A stretch of 64,000 bases of DNA from assembly GCA_016720465.1 (NCBI GenBank), contig JADKKO010000004.1, positions 992,001 through 1,056,000 on the forward strand, in the 5' to 3' direction. The translations under genes were made by a program, and so were the position numbers. Source of the stretch: Holophagaceae bacterium (GTDB lineage: Bacteria > Acidobacteriota > Holophagae > Holophagales > Holophagaceae). The notes under the pieces were generated by a model. It was given only the letters and a program-made list of their open reading frames with translations, did not search any database and was not told where the DNA came from. Shown piece by piece: positions 41,729 through 49,808 of the stretch. Within the stretch, counting starts at the first letter, position 1; every line of letters begins with the position of its first letter.

Positions 41729-44700
41729 TTGGACGCTGACCCCAGGCTCCGTGGCATTCCATGGTTTCATCGGTTTAGGCGGACGCTTTCTGTTGCGCTT
41801 TGTTCCCTGTGCCTGGCAAGTCCAGTCCTTCCTTCCGTCCCTTCCGAGGCCCAGGGCGTCTACCGGTTCAAATCCTACGGCCCTGAGCAGGGCTTGACGA
41901 ATCTCGCCACCACCTGCCTCACCCAGGATGACGAAGGCTACGTCTGGGTGGGCACCGAAGGCGGCCTGTTCCGCTACGACGGCCAGCGGTTCAAACATTT
42001 CGGCCTGGCGGAAGGGCTTTCCGATCTGCTGGTGAATGATGTGCAACCCATTCCCGGCGGGCTGTTCGTGTTCACGCAGAGCGGCCCCATGCGCTTCGAC
42101 GGACAGCGCTTCCAGCCCTGGGGGGCGAAGGATGGCGTCCCCGAGAAGGGCTTCGCCTGCGTGGCCCGGGACGGGGCGGGGCAAGTGTGGATGGGGACGC
42201 TGGCCGGCCTTTCCCTCAGCAAGGATGGCGGCCGGACCTTCCAGCCGGTGAAGGACTACCCGGCCGGCGGTGCCTCCGCCCTTTGGGTGGATCCGAAAGA
42301 CGGCACCCTGTTCGCCGTGCATCGGCGGGGGAAACCCGGCGAACGCGAAAGCAGCATGGTGCGCCGCCAGGGGAACTCCTGGTCGTTCCTGGAATTGCCG
42401 GAGGAATTGCGGAAGCAGCTTTTCAATTGCGGGCGGGTGGACCGCGCGGGCGCCATCTGGATCCGGGGCGGTTCCCGCCTGGTCAGGTTCGCCGCCTGGG
42501 GGGCGAAGCCAGAGGACCTTTCCAGCCTGCTGCCAGGCAAACCGGTCGCCTCGGGAGATGGACTGAGCCTGGACCACGAGGGCCGGGTTTGGGCCGCCAC
42601 GGATAGCGGCCTGGCCTGCTTCGAGAAGGGCCGCGTCTGGATCCTGGATGAAGGCCATGGCCTGCCTTCGGCTTGGGCCAACGCCACCCTCACCGACCGC
42701 GAGGGTTCCTTGTGGGTGGCCGCCGAAGGCCTCCACCGCCTTCAGGGCCGTTTTCTCTGGACCGCCTTCACGCGCAAGCAGGGCCTTCCCGTGGACGCGG
42801 TGTGGAACCTCCACCGGGGCAGGGACGGAGAACTCTGGGCGGCCACGCCGCGCGGCATGGCGCGTCTCAAAGATGGTGGCTGGATCCTGGTGCCGGAGAC
42901 CCACGAGCGCAGTTTCTATGCCATCGCCGAGAGTCCCGATGGCGGGGTGTGGGCGGGCGGGCAATCCGCAGAGCGCAAGCCCAACACCCTCTTCTACCGG
43001 GCGCCTGGCCAGGCAGCATTCAAGGAGATCCTCCTCCAGTCCGTGAAGCGGAACACCGTGACTTCGCTCGCGGCGGGCCTGGACGGGACCATCTGGATCG
43101 GCACCCAGGGAGCTGGCCTGCACCGGCTGCGAAAGGCCCCGGGAAACCCCGGCGGCGCCTTCGTCTGCGAATTGGCGAACCTTCCGGGCGGCAGCGAAGC
43201 GACCGTCAACCGCGTGCTGGTGGACCAGGAGGGCCTGGTCTGGACCGCCGGCGACCATGGCCTTGGTCTTTTTGACGGCCGCTCCTGGCGCCACTTCGGC
43301 CCCTCCGAGGGACTGAAGGATCCCAATCCCAGCGGCCTCGCGAGGGACGCCAAGGGCAATCTCTGGGTGGCCTACTGGACCGCCCACGGCCTCACGCGGC
43401 TCAGCCGCAACGGAGGCGTCTGGCAGGTGGCGGGGCATGTGCAGGAACCCGCGGAGCTGTTCCAGGACGACATCGTTTCCCTCGATTGCGATTCGAAGGG
43501 CGTGCTCTGGTTCGGCACCACCCAAGGCGTGAAACGTTGGCAGCCGGAGCACCAGGCGGGCGGCGCCTTCGAACGCTATGGGCGCAGCCAGGGACTTCCG
43601 GGCGACGATTGCACCGCCAATGCGTTGCTCCTCGAACCAAGTGGCGATGTCTGGGTGGGCCTGAGCGCAGGCATCGCCCAGTTCCACAGCGCCTATTACC
43701 ACGGTCCACCCCAGGCTCCCAAGGCCAGGATCATCCTCATGAAGGAAGGCTCCGGGCGGATGCTCCCGCTTGGGGAGAATCTGCGGATTCCCTATCGCTG
43801 GCGGAGCGTGGACCTGGCTTTCGCCTCGCCCAGCTTCCAGGATGAATCGCATTTGAAGGCCCAGTTCCGGCTCGCGGGCTTCGAGGATGAATGGCGCGAT
43901 ACCGCCGCCCGGGAGGCGCGCTACACGACCCTGCCAGCGGGTTCCTACCGTTTCGAGGTGCGCTTCGGAGATGCGAACGGGCAATTCGGCGAACCCTCGA
44001 CGCAGTCCTTCCAGATCCTCGCCCCCTGGTGGCAGAAGCCCTGGTTTTTCCTCCTGGCGGGCCTGGCGGCCACGGGCCTGATCCTGTTGATCATCCGCCG
44101 GCGGACGGCGCTGCTCCTGCGCAGGACCCAGGAGCTGGAGGCCCTGGTGCGGCAGCGGACCACGGACCTGCTGGAATCCAATGCCGCCCTCCACCAGGCC
44201 AATCTCGCGCTGGAGGAATCCAGCATGCTGGACGCCCTCACCGGGTTGCGGAACCGCCGCTTCCTGGGCCTCCACATGCCGGACGAGGAAGTCCGCGTGC
44301 TGCGCGTCTACCGGAACTTCCTGGAGTCCGGGGAGCCCGGCCTGCCCAAGGGCGAGGACCTGGTCCTGCTGCTGGTGGACCTGGACCATTTCAAATTCGT
44401 GAACGACACCCACGGCCATGCGGCAGGGGACCAGGTGCTGAAGGAGGCCGCCGAAGTGCTGCGCAAGGCTTGCCGGGAGGCGGACACGGTGGTCCGCTGG
44501 GGCGGCGAGGAGTTCCTGGTGGTGGCGCGGCGGACCGACCGCGCGGCGGCCCTGAACATCGCCCGGAAGATCCGCGAAACCATGGAGGCCCACCGCTTCA
44601 ACATGGGCGGCGGGAAATTCATCCAGCGCACCTGCTCGGTGGGGTTCTCCGCCTTTCCGCTGCTGCCGGGGCACCCCGGCACCTTCCACTGGGAGGATGC

Positions 44701-44896
44701 GGTGGAGATCGCGGATCAATGCCTCTATGCCGTCAAACGCAGCGGCAGGAACGGCTGGGTGGGCCTCACCTGCGAGACCGTGGACGCGGACCTGGCCTGG
44801 GCCCCGCGCATGCTGACGGACCTCCCGGGCCTCGCCAAGGAGGGCAAGCTGGTGCTGCGGACTTCCTACGACAACCCGGAATCATTGGTCTGGTGA
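41729..44896 (+). CDS. two-component regulator propeller-Y_Y_Y-diguanylate cyclase
   Basis: A 1055-residue membrane sensor. A signal segment (about 15-40) leads to a periplasmic beta-propeller of repeated two-component-regulator blades (for example GYVWVGTEGGLFRYDG), a Y_Y_Y domain (about 690-765), one membrane helix (about 771-792, WFFLLAGLAATGLILLIIRR), a coiled coil and a GGDEF domain. The active site is GGEEF (925-929) with the I-site READ (916-919) five residues upstream, so it should make c-di-GMP. The usual histidine kinase module is absent. It starts with TTG nine bases after the SDR gene and ends overlapping by 15 bases the converging MFS gene. Confidence 0.9.
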   Translation: MDADPRLRGIPWFHRFRRTLSVALCSLCLASPVLPSVPSEAQGVYRFKSYGPEQGLTNLATTCLTQDDEGYVWVGTEGGLFRYDGQRFKHFGLAEGLSDLLVNDVQPIPGGLFVFTQSGPMRFDGQRFQPWGAKDGVPEKGFACVARDGAGQVWMGTLAGLSLSKDGGRTFQPVKDYPAGGASALWVDPKDGTLFAVHRRGKPGERESSMVRRQGNSWSFLELPEELRKQLFNCGRVDRAGAIWIRGGSRLVRFAAWGAKPEDLSSLLPGKPVASGDGLSLDHEGRVWAATDSGLACFEKGRVWILDEGHGLPSAWANATLTDREGSLWVAAEGLHRLQGRFLWTAFTRKQGLPVDAVWNLHRGRDGELWAATPRGMARLKDGGWILVPETHERSFYAIAESPDGGVWAGGQSAERKPNTLFYRAPGQAAFKEILLQSVKRNTVTSLAAGLDGTIWIGTQGAGLHRLRKAPGNPGGAFVCELANLPGGSEATVNRVLVDQEGLVWTAGDHGLGLFDGRSWRHFGPSEGLKDPNPSGLARDAKGNLWVAYWTAHGLTRLSRNGGVWQVAGHVQEPAELFQDDIVSLDCDSKGVLWFGTTQGVKRWQPEHQAGGAFERYGRSQGLPGDDCTANALLLEPSGDVWVGLSAGIAQFHSAYYHGPPQAPKARIILMKEGSGRMLPLGENLRIPYRWRSVDLAFASPSFQDESHLKAQFRLAGFEDEWRDTAAREARYTTLPAGSYRFEVRFGDANGQFGEPSTQSFQILAPWWQKPWFFLLAGLAATGLILLIIRRRTALLLRRTQELEALVRQRTTDLLESNAALHQANLALEESSMLDALTGLRNRRFLGLHMPDEEVRVLRVYRNFLESGEPGLPKGEDLVLLLVDLDHFKFVNDTHGHAAGDQVLKEAAEVLRKACREADTVVRWGGEEFLVVARRTDRAAALNIARKIRETMEAHRFNMGGGKFIQRTCSVGFSAFPLLPGHPGTFHWEDAVEIADQCLYAVKRSGRNGWVGLTCETVDADLAWAPRMLTDLPGLAKEGKLVLRTSYDNPESLVW

Positions 44897-46078
44897 GGTG
44901 GGCCGCTTTCCCCGCCGCGCGATCCCCACCGTCAGCGGCAGCCCGCAGAGCATCAGCAGCAGGCCGACGCGCCAGCCCCAGGCGAAGCTGGTGGCGCCGA
45001 TGAGGGTTCCCAGCAGAAGGCTGCCCAGGCCGATGCCCGCGTCGAACGCGAACATGAAGGTGCCGAAGGCCGCGCCCCGGCGGTCGGGCGACACCACGCT
45101 CAGCACCTCGGTGTTGAGCAGCGTGTAGACCATCGAGTAGCCCGCGCCGTAGAGCAGGGCCGCGGCCACATGGCGCACCAGGCCCAGGTGGCTCCCGCCC
45201 TGCTCCCAGCGCCCCCCTGCGAAAGCCATGATGGCCATGCCGGCGATGGCCAGCAGGAGCATCCAGGGCAGCAGCCGGGCCGGCCTTTCGCCAAAGCCCG
45301 CGGAGGCCATGACCAGGCGCATCACCACCATCCCCAACGCGAGGCAGGAGAGGAAAGCCGAGGGCCACTTGAACCCCAGCGCGATGGCTTCCTGGGTGCT
45401 GTAGCTGGTCATGGCGCCGTAGCTGAAGGCCACGAAGAGCAGCACCGAGGACAGCACCAGCACGGGCCGGTCCGGCCACTGCAAGGGCGGTTTTTCATGG
45501 CTTTCCAGATGGGCGTCCTCGGGCAGGAACCGCGCGAGCAGCGATAGCCCGAGGAAGCAGAGTCCCAGCAGCAGGCACATGGTGCGGAAGGAGCCGTGCT
45601 GATAAAGCGCCACCCCCACCGAGGGACCGAACACCACGCCCAGCGGGCTCGCCAGGCCATACCAGCTCATCCCTTTGGCGCGTCCTTCCTCGGGAAGGAT
45701 GCCGCCCAGCATGGCTACGGTCGAGGTGATGAGGCCCGACCACACGGCCCCATGGAAGGGCGCCAGCGCGTAGAACCCCCAGCGCACCGGCAGGAATGCG
45801 TAGATCGCCATGATCAGCGTGAAGCCCGTCGCCGTGCCCACGAGCATCCGCCGGTGCCCCATGCGGTCCGCCATCTGCCCCGTTACCAGCGCGCCCAGGG
45901 AGGATCCCCCGGTGAAGATCGCCAGGAAGAGCCCGCTTTCCGCTCGGGAGGCGCCCAGTTCCAATAGCCGCAACGGCGCCGTGGGGAAGAGCTGGAAGGC
46001 CGCAAAAAAGGTTAGGAAAGTGCAGGACCAGATGAGAAGGAAGGGACGGGTCCAGAGGGTGGGGCGCAGTTCGGGCAT
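44882..46078 (-). CDS. MFS transporter, paralogue 1
   Basis: A 398-residue secondary transporter with about twelve membrane segments. Motif A appears after helix 2 as GQMADRMGHRRMLVG. The protein ends in a basic tail (RRGKRPTSPDQ). It is clearly related to the next MFS gene at 46191-47381: both share the WGFYALAP/WGFYVLAP-type loop and the SYG-M-x-x-Y-x-x-QEA segment. The stop overlaps the converging propeller-GGDEF gene. Drug or metabolite export is the usual role of this YfcJ-like branch; the substrate is unknown. Confidence 0.87.
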   Translation of the reverse strand: MPELRPTLWTRPFLLIWSCTFLTFFAAFQLFPTAPLRLLELGASRAESGLFLAIFTGGSSLGALVTGQMADRMGHRRMLVGTATGFTLIMAIYAFLPVRWGFYALAPFHGAVWSGLITSTVAMLGGILPEEGRAKGMSWYGLASPLGVVFGPSVGVALYQHGSFRTMCLLLGLCFLGLSLLARFLPEDAHLESHEKPPLQWPDRPVLVLSSVLLFVAFSYGAMTSYSTQEAIALGFKWPSAFLSCLALGMVVMRLVMASAGFGERPARLLPWMLLLAIAGMAIMAFAGGRWEQGGSHLGLVRHVAAALLYGAGYSMVYTLLNTEVLSVVSPDRRGAAFGTFMFAFDAGIGLGSLLLGTLIGATSFAWGWRVGLLLMLCGLPLTVGIARRGKRPTSPDQ

Positions 46079-46190
46079 CCCATAAGAATCTCATGGCGGC
46101 TCACGGACTGGGATCGAGAGTCGAGAAGTTGAAGAGTTGAAAAGTTGAAGAGTCGAAAAGTCGAGGGTCGAGGGTCGAGAGTGTGAAGAC
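46079..46190. repeat. degenerate GAGTCGAGA/GAGTTGAAA repeat
   Basis: Between the two MFS genes, from 46113 to about 46186, the plus strand repeats short words of the form GAGTCGAGA, AGTTGAAGA and GTCGAGGGT. The same word family appears at 27.68-27.73 kb and near 38.02 kb, always between genes. No coding or promoter feature is evident in it. Confidence 0.7.
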
Positions 46191-47381
46191 TCAAGGGCGG
46201 CGGCTGAGGCTATCCGTCCGTCCGGCGAACTTCAGGCACAGCAGCCAGGCCAGCACCAGGCAGGCTGCCCCCGCCCCCCAGCCGAACCGGAAGGAGCGGT
46301 GCTGCATGAGCCAGCCGATGGTGAGGCTGCCGGCGGCGACCCCCGCATCGAAGGCCGCGTAAAGCGCGCCCACCGCGGCCCCCCTCCGGGCGGTGCTGCT
46401 CTGGGTCATCACGGCGGAGAAGATCAGCGTGTGGACGATGCCGTAGCCTCCGCCGTAGATCAGAGCCCCCAGGATGTGCCGGACCAATCCGAGATCCAGG
46501 CCCAGGAAGGAGCCGCCGGGCAGGGCCGCCAGAACGAGATTCCCCCCGAGCGCCATCGCCATCATTCCCGGCACCAGGCGCATCGGATCCGAGCCCAGTC
46601 CGCGGAGGCCCAGGATGAATCGCATCCCGACCATGCCCAGGGCGAAACAGGTGAGCAGCGCCGAAGGCCAGGCCAGACGCAGCGCCAGGGCTTCCTGCGC
46701 CGCGTAGGGCGGCATGGGGCCATAGCTCAGGGCCAACAGGAAGAGAATCGCGGCGGGCAGCCAGACGCTGCGTTCGGGCAGGCTCAGATTCAACGGTGGC
46801 CGCTCCGTCTTTGGCGGATCCTTGGGCAGCCTTCCCACCAGCACGTGGGCGCCCAGGAACGAGACGCCAAGCAGGGCCATCTGCCAGTGGAAGCCCAGGT
46901 GCGGGAAGAGCCATAGGCCCAGGAGCGGTCCCACCGCCACGCCGCCAGGGCTGGCCAGACCGAAGATGGACAAGCCTTCGGCGCGGTGGCTGTCGGACAG
47001 CAGTCCGCCGACCTCCGCCACGGAGGCCGTGCGCAGCCCCGACCACAGCAGGCCGTGCAAGGGCGCCAGGACATAGAAGCCCCAGCGTCCGGGCATCACC
47101 GCGTAGGTGAAGAAACAGGCCGCGCAGAAGAGCGAGGCCCCGCGCAGCACCCGCCGCTGGCCCAGGCGGTCCCCGAGGGGCCCCGTGAACAGTGCGCCGA
47201 GTCCCGACCCCACCGTGAAGGCCGCCATGAACCGCCCGCTCTCCGCCAGCGTGGCGCCCAGGTCCCGCAACCGCAGCGGCAGCACTGGAAAGAGCTGATA
47301 CCCGGCTGCGAATATGAAGAAGTAGAAACCCCAGAGAATGAGGAAGGAACGGGACCTCAATACTGAGCGGACCTTAGGCAT
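46191..47381 (-). CDS. MFS transporter, paralogue 2
   Basis: A 396-residue transporter with about twelve membrane segments and motif A as GPLGDRLGQRRVLRG. It is the sister of the preceding MFS gene, with matching segments throughout (for example AAGYQLFPVLPLRL against AAFQLFPTAPLRL). The ATG at 47381 starts the protein (MPKVRSVLRSRSFLI) at the usual place; the frame is open far upstream but only as a shadow of the opposite gene. The tandem pair suggests an old duplication with division of substrates. It is divergent from the carboxyltransferase gene with 189 bases between. Confidence 0.87.
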   Translation of the reverse strand: MPKVRSVLRSRSFLILWGFYFFIFAAGYQLFPVLPLRLRDLGATLAESGRFMAAFTVGSGLGALFTGPLGDRLGQRRVLRGASLFCAACFFTYAVMPGRWGFYVLAPLHGLLWSGLRTASVAEVGGLLSDSHRAEGLSIFGLASPGGVAVGPLLGLWLFPHLGFHWQMALLGVSFLGAHVLVGRLPKDPPKTERPPLNLSLPERSVWLPAAILFLLALSYGPMPPYAAQEALALRLAWPSALLTCFALGMVGMRFILGLRGLGSDPMRLVPGMMAMALGGNLVLAALPGGSFLGLDLGLVRHILGALIYGGGYGIVHTLIFSAVMTQSSTARRGAAVGALYAAFDAGVAAGSLTIGWLMQHRSFRFGWGAGAACLVLAWLLCLKFAGRTDSLSRRP

Positions 47382-47570
47382 GGGCGGTCTCGGCCCGCAG
47401 AGGGAGCCCGTGGAAGCAGCTCCAGGACTGGCGGAGTGCTGGCGGGCGAGGCCGGATTCGGAACGCGGACATGGAAACAGGCTACCCCACACCTGGGCGG
47501 CCGCGGTGGAACCGAGGTCGGCCATCCGCTCCGCTCGCGATACCCTGGAGCATTCGTCTTCGAGGCCTCC

Positions 47571-49094
47571 ATGAATCCCGAACAGCTCCAGTCCGAAGCC
47601 GCACGCATCCGCAAGGGCGGCCACGCCAAGGCCCACGAGAAGAATGCGGAGGCAGGCAAGCTCTTCGCGCGGGAACGGATCCGGCTGCTGGTGGACGAGG
47701 GTTCCTTCGTGGAGGATGGCCTTTTCGCCAACGCGCTGCACAAGGACCTCCCGGCGGATGGCGTGGTGACCGGCACGGCGACGGTGGGCGGCCGTCCGGT
47801 GGCGCTCATGGCCAACGATTCCACCATCAAGGCGGGCTCCTGGGGGGCGCGCACGGTGGAGAAGATCGTCCGCATCCAGGAAGTGGCGCTGCGCCAGAAG
47901 GTGCCCATGCTCTACCTGGTGGATTCCGCCGGGGCGCGCATCACGGACCAGCTCGACATGTTCCCGGGCCGCCGCCATGCGGGAACCATCTTCCATATGG
48001 AAGTGGCGCTTTCGGGACTGGTGCCGCAGGTCTGCCTGCTCTTCGGGCCTTCCGCCGCGGGCGGCGCCTACATCCCGGCCTTCTGCGACGTGGTGATGAT
48101 GATCGAGGGCAACGCGAGCATGTACCTGGGCTCGCCGCGCATGGCGGAGATGGTCATTGGTGAAAAAATCAGCCTGGAGGATCTGGGCGGCGCGCGCATG
48201 CACTGCTCCGTGTCCGGCTGCGGGGATTTCCTTTGCAAGACCGAAGCCGAGGCCATCGAGCTCTGCAAAAAGTACATCGCGTACTTTCCGCAGCATTGCG
48301 AAGACGCGCTGCCGGTTCAGGAATCAAAGCCCGTTGCGGCCAAGGCCAAGGCGCTCGGCGCCATCGTTCCCACAGACATCAACACGGCCTTCCAGATGAA
48401 GGACTTCATCGAAGGCCTGGTGGACGAGGGCAGCTTCCTGGAGATCAAGAAGCTCTATGCGGGCGAGATCATCACGGGCCTGGCGCGCCTGGACGGCAAA
48501 CCCGTGGGCATCGTCGCCAACCAGCCCCGGGTCAAGGGCGGCGTGCTGTTCGTGGACAGCGCCGACAAGGCCACGCGGTTCATGACGCTCTGCGATGCCT
48601 TCGGCATCCCTCTGGTCTTCCTGAGCGACGTGCCGGGCTTCATGATCGGCAGCGCGGTTGAAAAGCAGGGCATCATCCGCCATGGCGCCAAGATGATCTC
48701 GGCCATGGCTTCGTGCAGCACGCCGCGCATCTGCGTGGTGGTCAGGAAGGCTTACGGGGCGGGCCTCTACGCCATGAGCGGGCCGGGCTTCGACCCCGAT
48801 GCCACGCTCGCGCTGCCCACCGCCAGCATCGCCGTCATGGGCGCCGAGGCCGCCGTGAACGCAGTATTTGCCAACAAGATCGCCGAAAAGCCCGAAGAAG
48901 AGCGCGCCGCCTACATCCAGGCGCTCCGGGACGAGTACAACGAGGATGTGGACCTCAAGCGCCTGGGCGCCAACCTCCACGTGGACGCCATTGTGGATCC
49001 CGGCGACTTGCGCCACGAACTCATCACGCGGTTGAAGCGCGCCCGCCGCCGCGAGGCCTGGCCCACCAAGCGCCGAAGCGTCACGCCGGTGTGA
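47571..49094 (+). CDS. acyl-CoA carboxylase carboxyltransferase subunit
   Basis: A 507-residue biotin-dependent carboxyltransferase (PccB/MccB-like). The N- and C-lobes of the crotonase fold are both complete: YLVDSAGARITDQLDMFPG and FGPSAAGGAYIPAFCD bind the acyl-CoA, and SDVPGFMIGSAVEKQGIIRHGAKM plus KAYGAGLYAMSGPGFDPDA the carboxybiotin side. It should carboxylate propionyl-, methylcrotonyl- or another acyl-CoA together with a biotin carboxylase that is not in this window. The ATG at 47571 fits the family length. Downstream, after a region of doubtful sequence, lies an acyl-CoA dehydrogenase on the same strand. Confidence 0.92.
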   Translation: MNPEQLQSEAARIRKGGHAKAHEKNAEAGKLFARERIRLLVDEGSFVEDGLFANALHKDLPADGVVTGTATVGGRPVALMANDSTIKAGSWGARTVEKIVRIQEVALRQKVPMLYLVDSAGARITDQLDMFPGRRHAGTIFHMEVALSGLVPQVCLLFGPSAAGGAYIPAFCDVVMMIEGNASMYLGSPRMAEMVIGEKISLEDLGGARMHCSVSGCGDFLCKTEAEAIELCKKYIAYFPQHCEDALPVQESKPVAAKAKALGAIVPTDINTAFQMKDFIEGLVDEGSFLEIKKLYAGEIITGLARLDGKPVGIVANQPRVKGGVLFVDSADKATRFMTLCDAFGIPLVFLSDVPGFMIGSAVEKQGIIRHGAKMISAMASCSTPRICVVVRKAYGAGLYAMSGPGFDPDATLALPTASIAVMGAEAAVNAVFANKIAEKPEEERAAYIQALRDEYNEDVDLKRLGANLHVDAIVDPGDLRHELITRLKRARRREAWPTKRRSVTPV

Positions 49095-49140
49095 GCCACG
49101 GGAAAAGAATCCGTGTGGATCCGTGGCAGAAAAGGTTTTG

Positions 49141-49704
49141 AGTGCTATATAAAAAAAATAGCCCAACACACAAAATTACCCAAATTAAGAACCACCCCCC
49201 AGGCCCGAGCTTTGCTGGACTTGATCCACCCCATAAAAAACTTGAATCCAGTGCTGGGATTCAGCCTGCATAGATGCGAAACCCCGGAAGGAGAGCGATT
49301 TCAAAAACCCCCCCAGGAAGGCCGGGCCAAGGGAGGCGGGGGACCACCGGGGGCCCCCGGGAGGAGGACAGAAAAAAAAAAGCCCGGGGGGGGGGGGGGA
49401 GAAAAAAAGAGGGAGGGGGAGAGCCAGAGCAAGGCGAAGACCGAGGACCAAAAAAAAACCAAACGAAAAAAAAAAAAAAAAAAAAAACCAAAGGAAAGAG
49501 AAAACCCGGAAACAAAAGGGCCGGAAAAGGGAAAAAGGGAACAAAACCAAAACCCCAAAAACCCAGAGCCAGCCAACCCCAGGCCGGAGAGGGGGGGCCA
49601 GGAGGCAAGAAAAAGAAGAAAAGAGAAAAAGAAACACACGAGGCAAAGAAAGAGAGAGGAAAAAAAAAAAAAAAAAGGGAAGGGGGGCGGGGGGGGCAAT
49701 CTGT
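49141..49704. other. low-complexity A/G-rich stretch, probable assembly artefact
   Basis: After a short normal lead-in, the sequence becomes dominated by runs such as 14 G (about 49386-49399), 21 A (about 49468-49488) and 16 A (about 49661-49676) with AC and GA filler. Normal coding composition resumes abruptly near 49700. This is typical of poor-quality read ends used to close a gap. Reading frames across it encode only Lys/Glu/Gly or Phe/Pro-rich strings. No gene is supported. Confidence 0.75.
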
Positions 49705-49808
49705 CCTACGGTAGGGCATGGACGGAAGGGCCCGCCGGGAAAAGAATGTAGGAGCGCCTTTCCGCGGCTCCTGCATTCTGCCTATCCCGTCCCTTATCCG
49801 GAGGTCCC

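Noticed and set aside
41663..44719. Minus-strand open frame of 1018 codons opposite the propeller-GGDEF gene
   Set aside because: The plus strand carries a complete multi-domain protein with motifs; the minus frame has none and arises from GC-rich third positions.
49301..49699. Long Phe/Pro-rich or Lys/Glu/Gly-rich frames in the A/G tract
   Set aside because: They are produced by homopolymers in probable artefact sequence.
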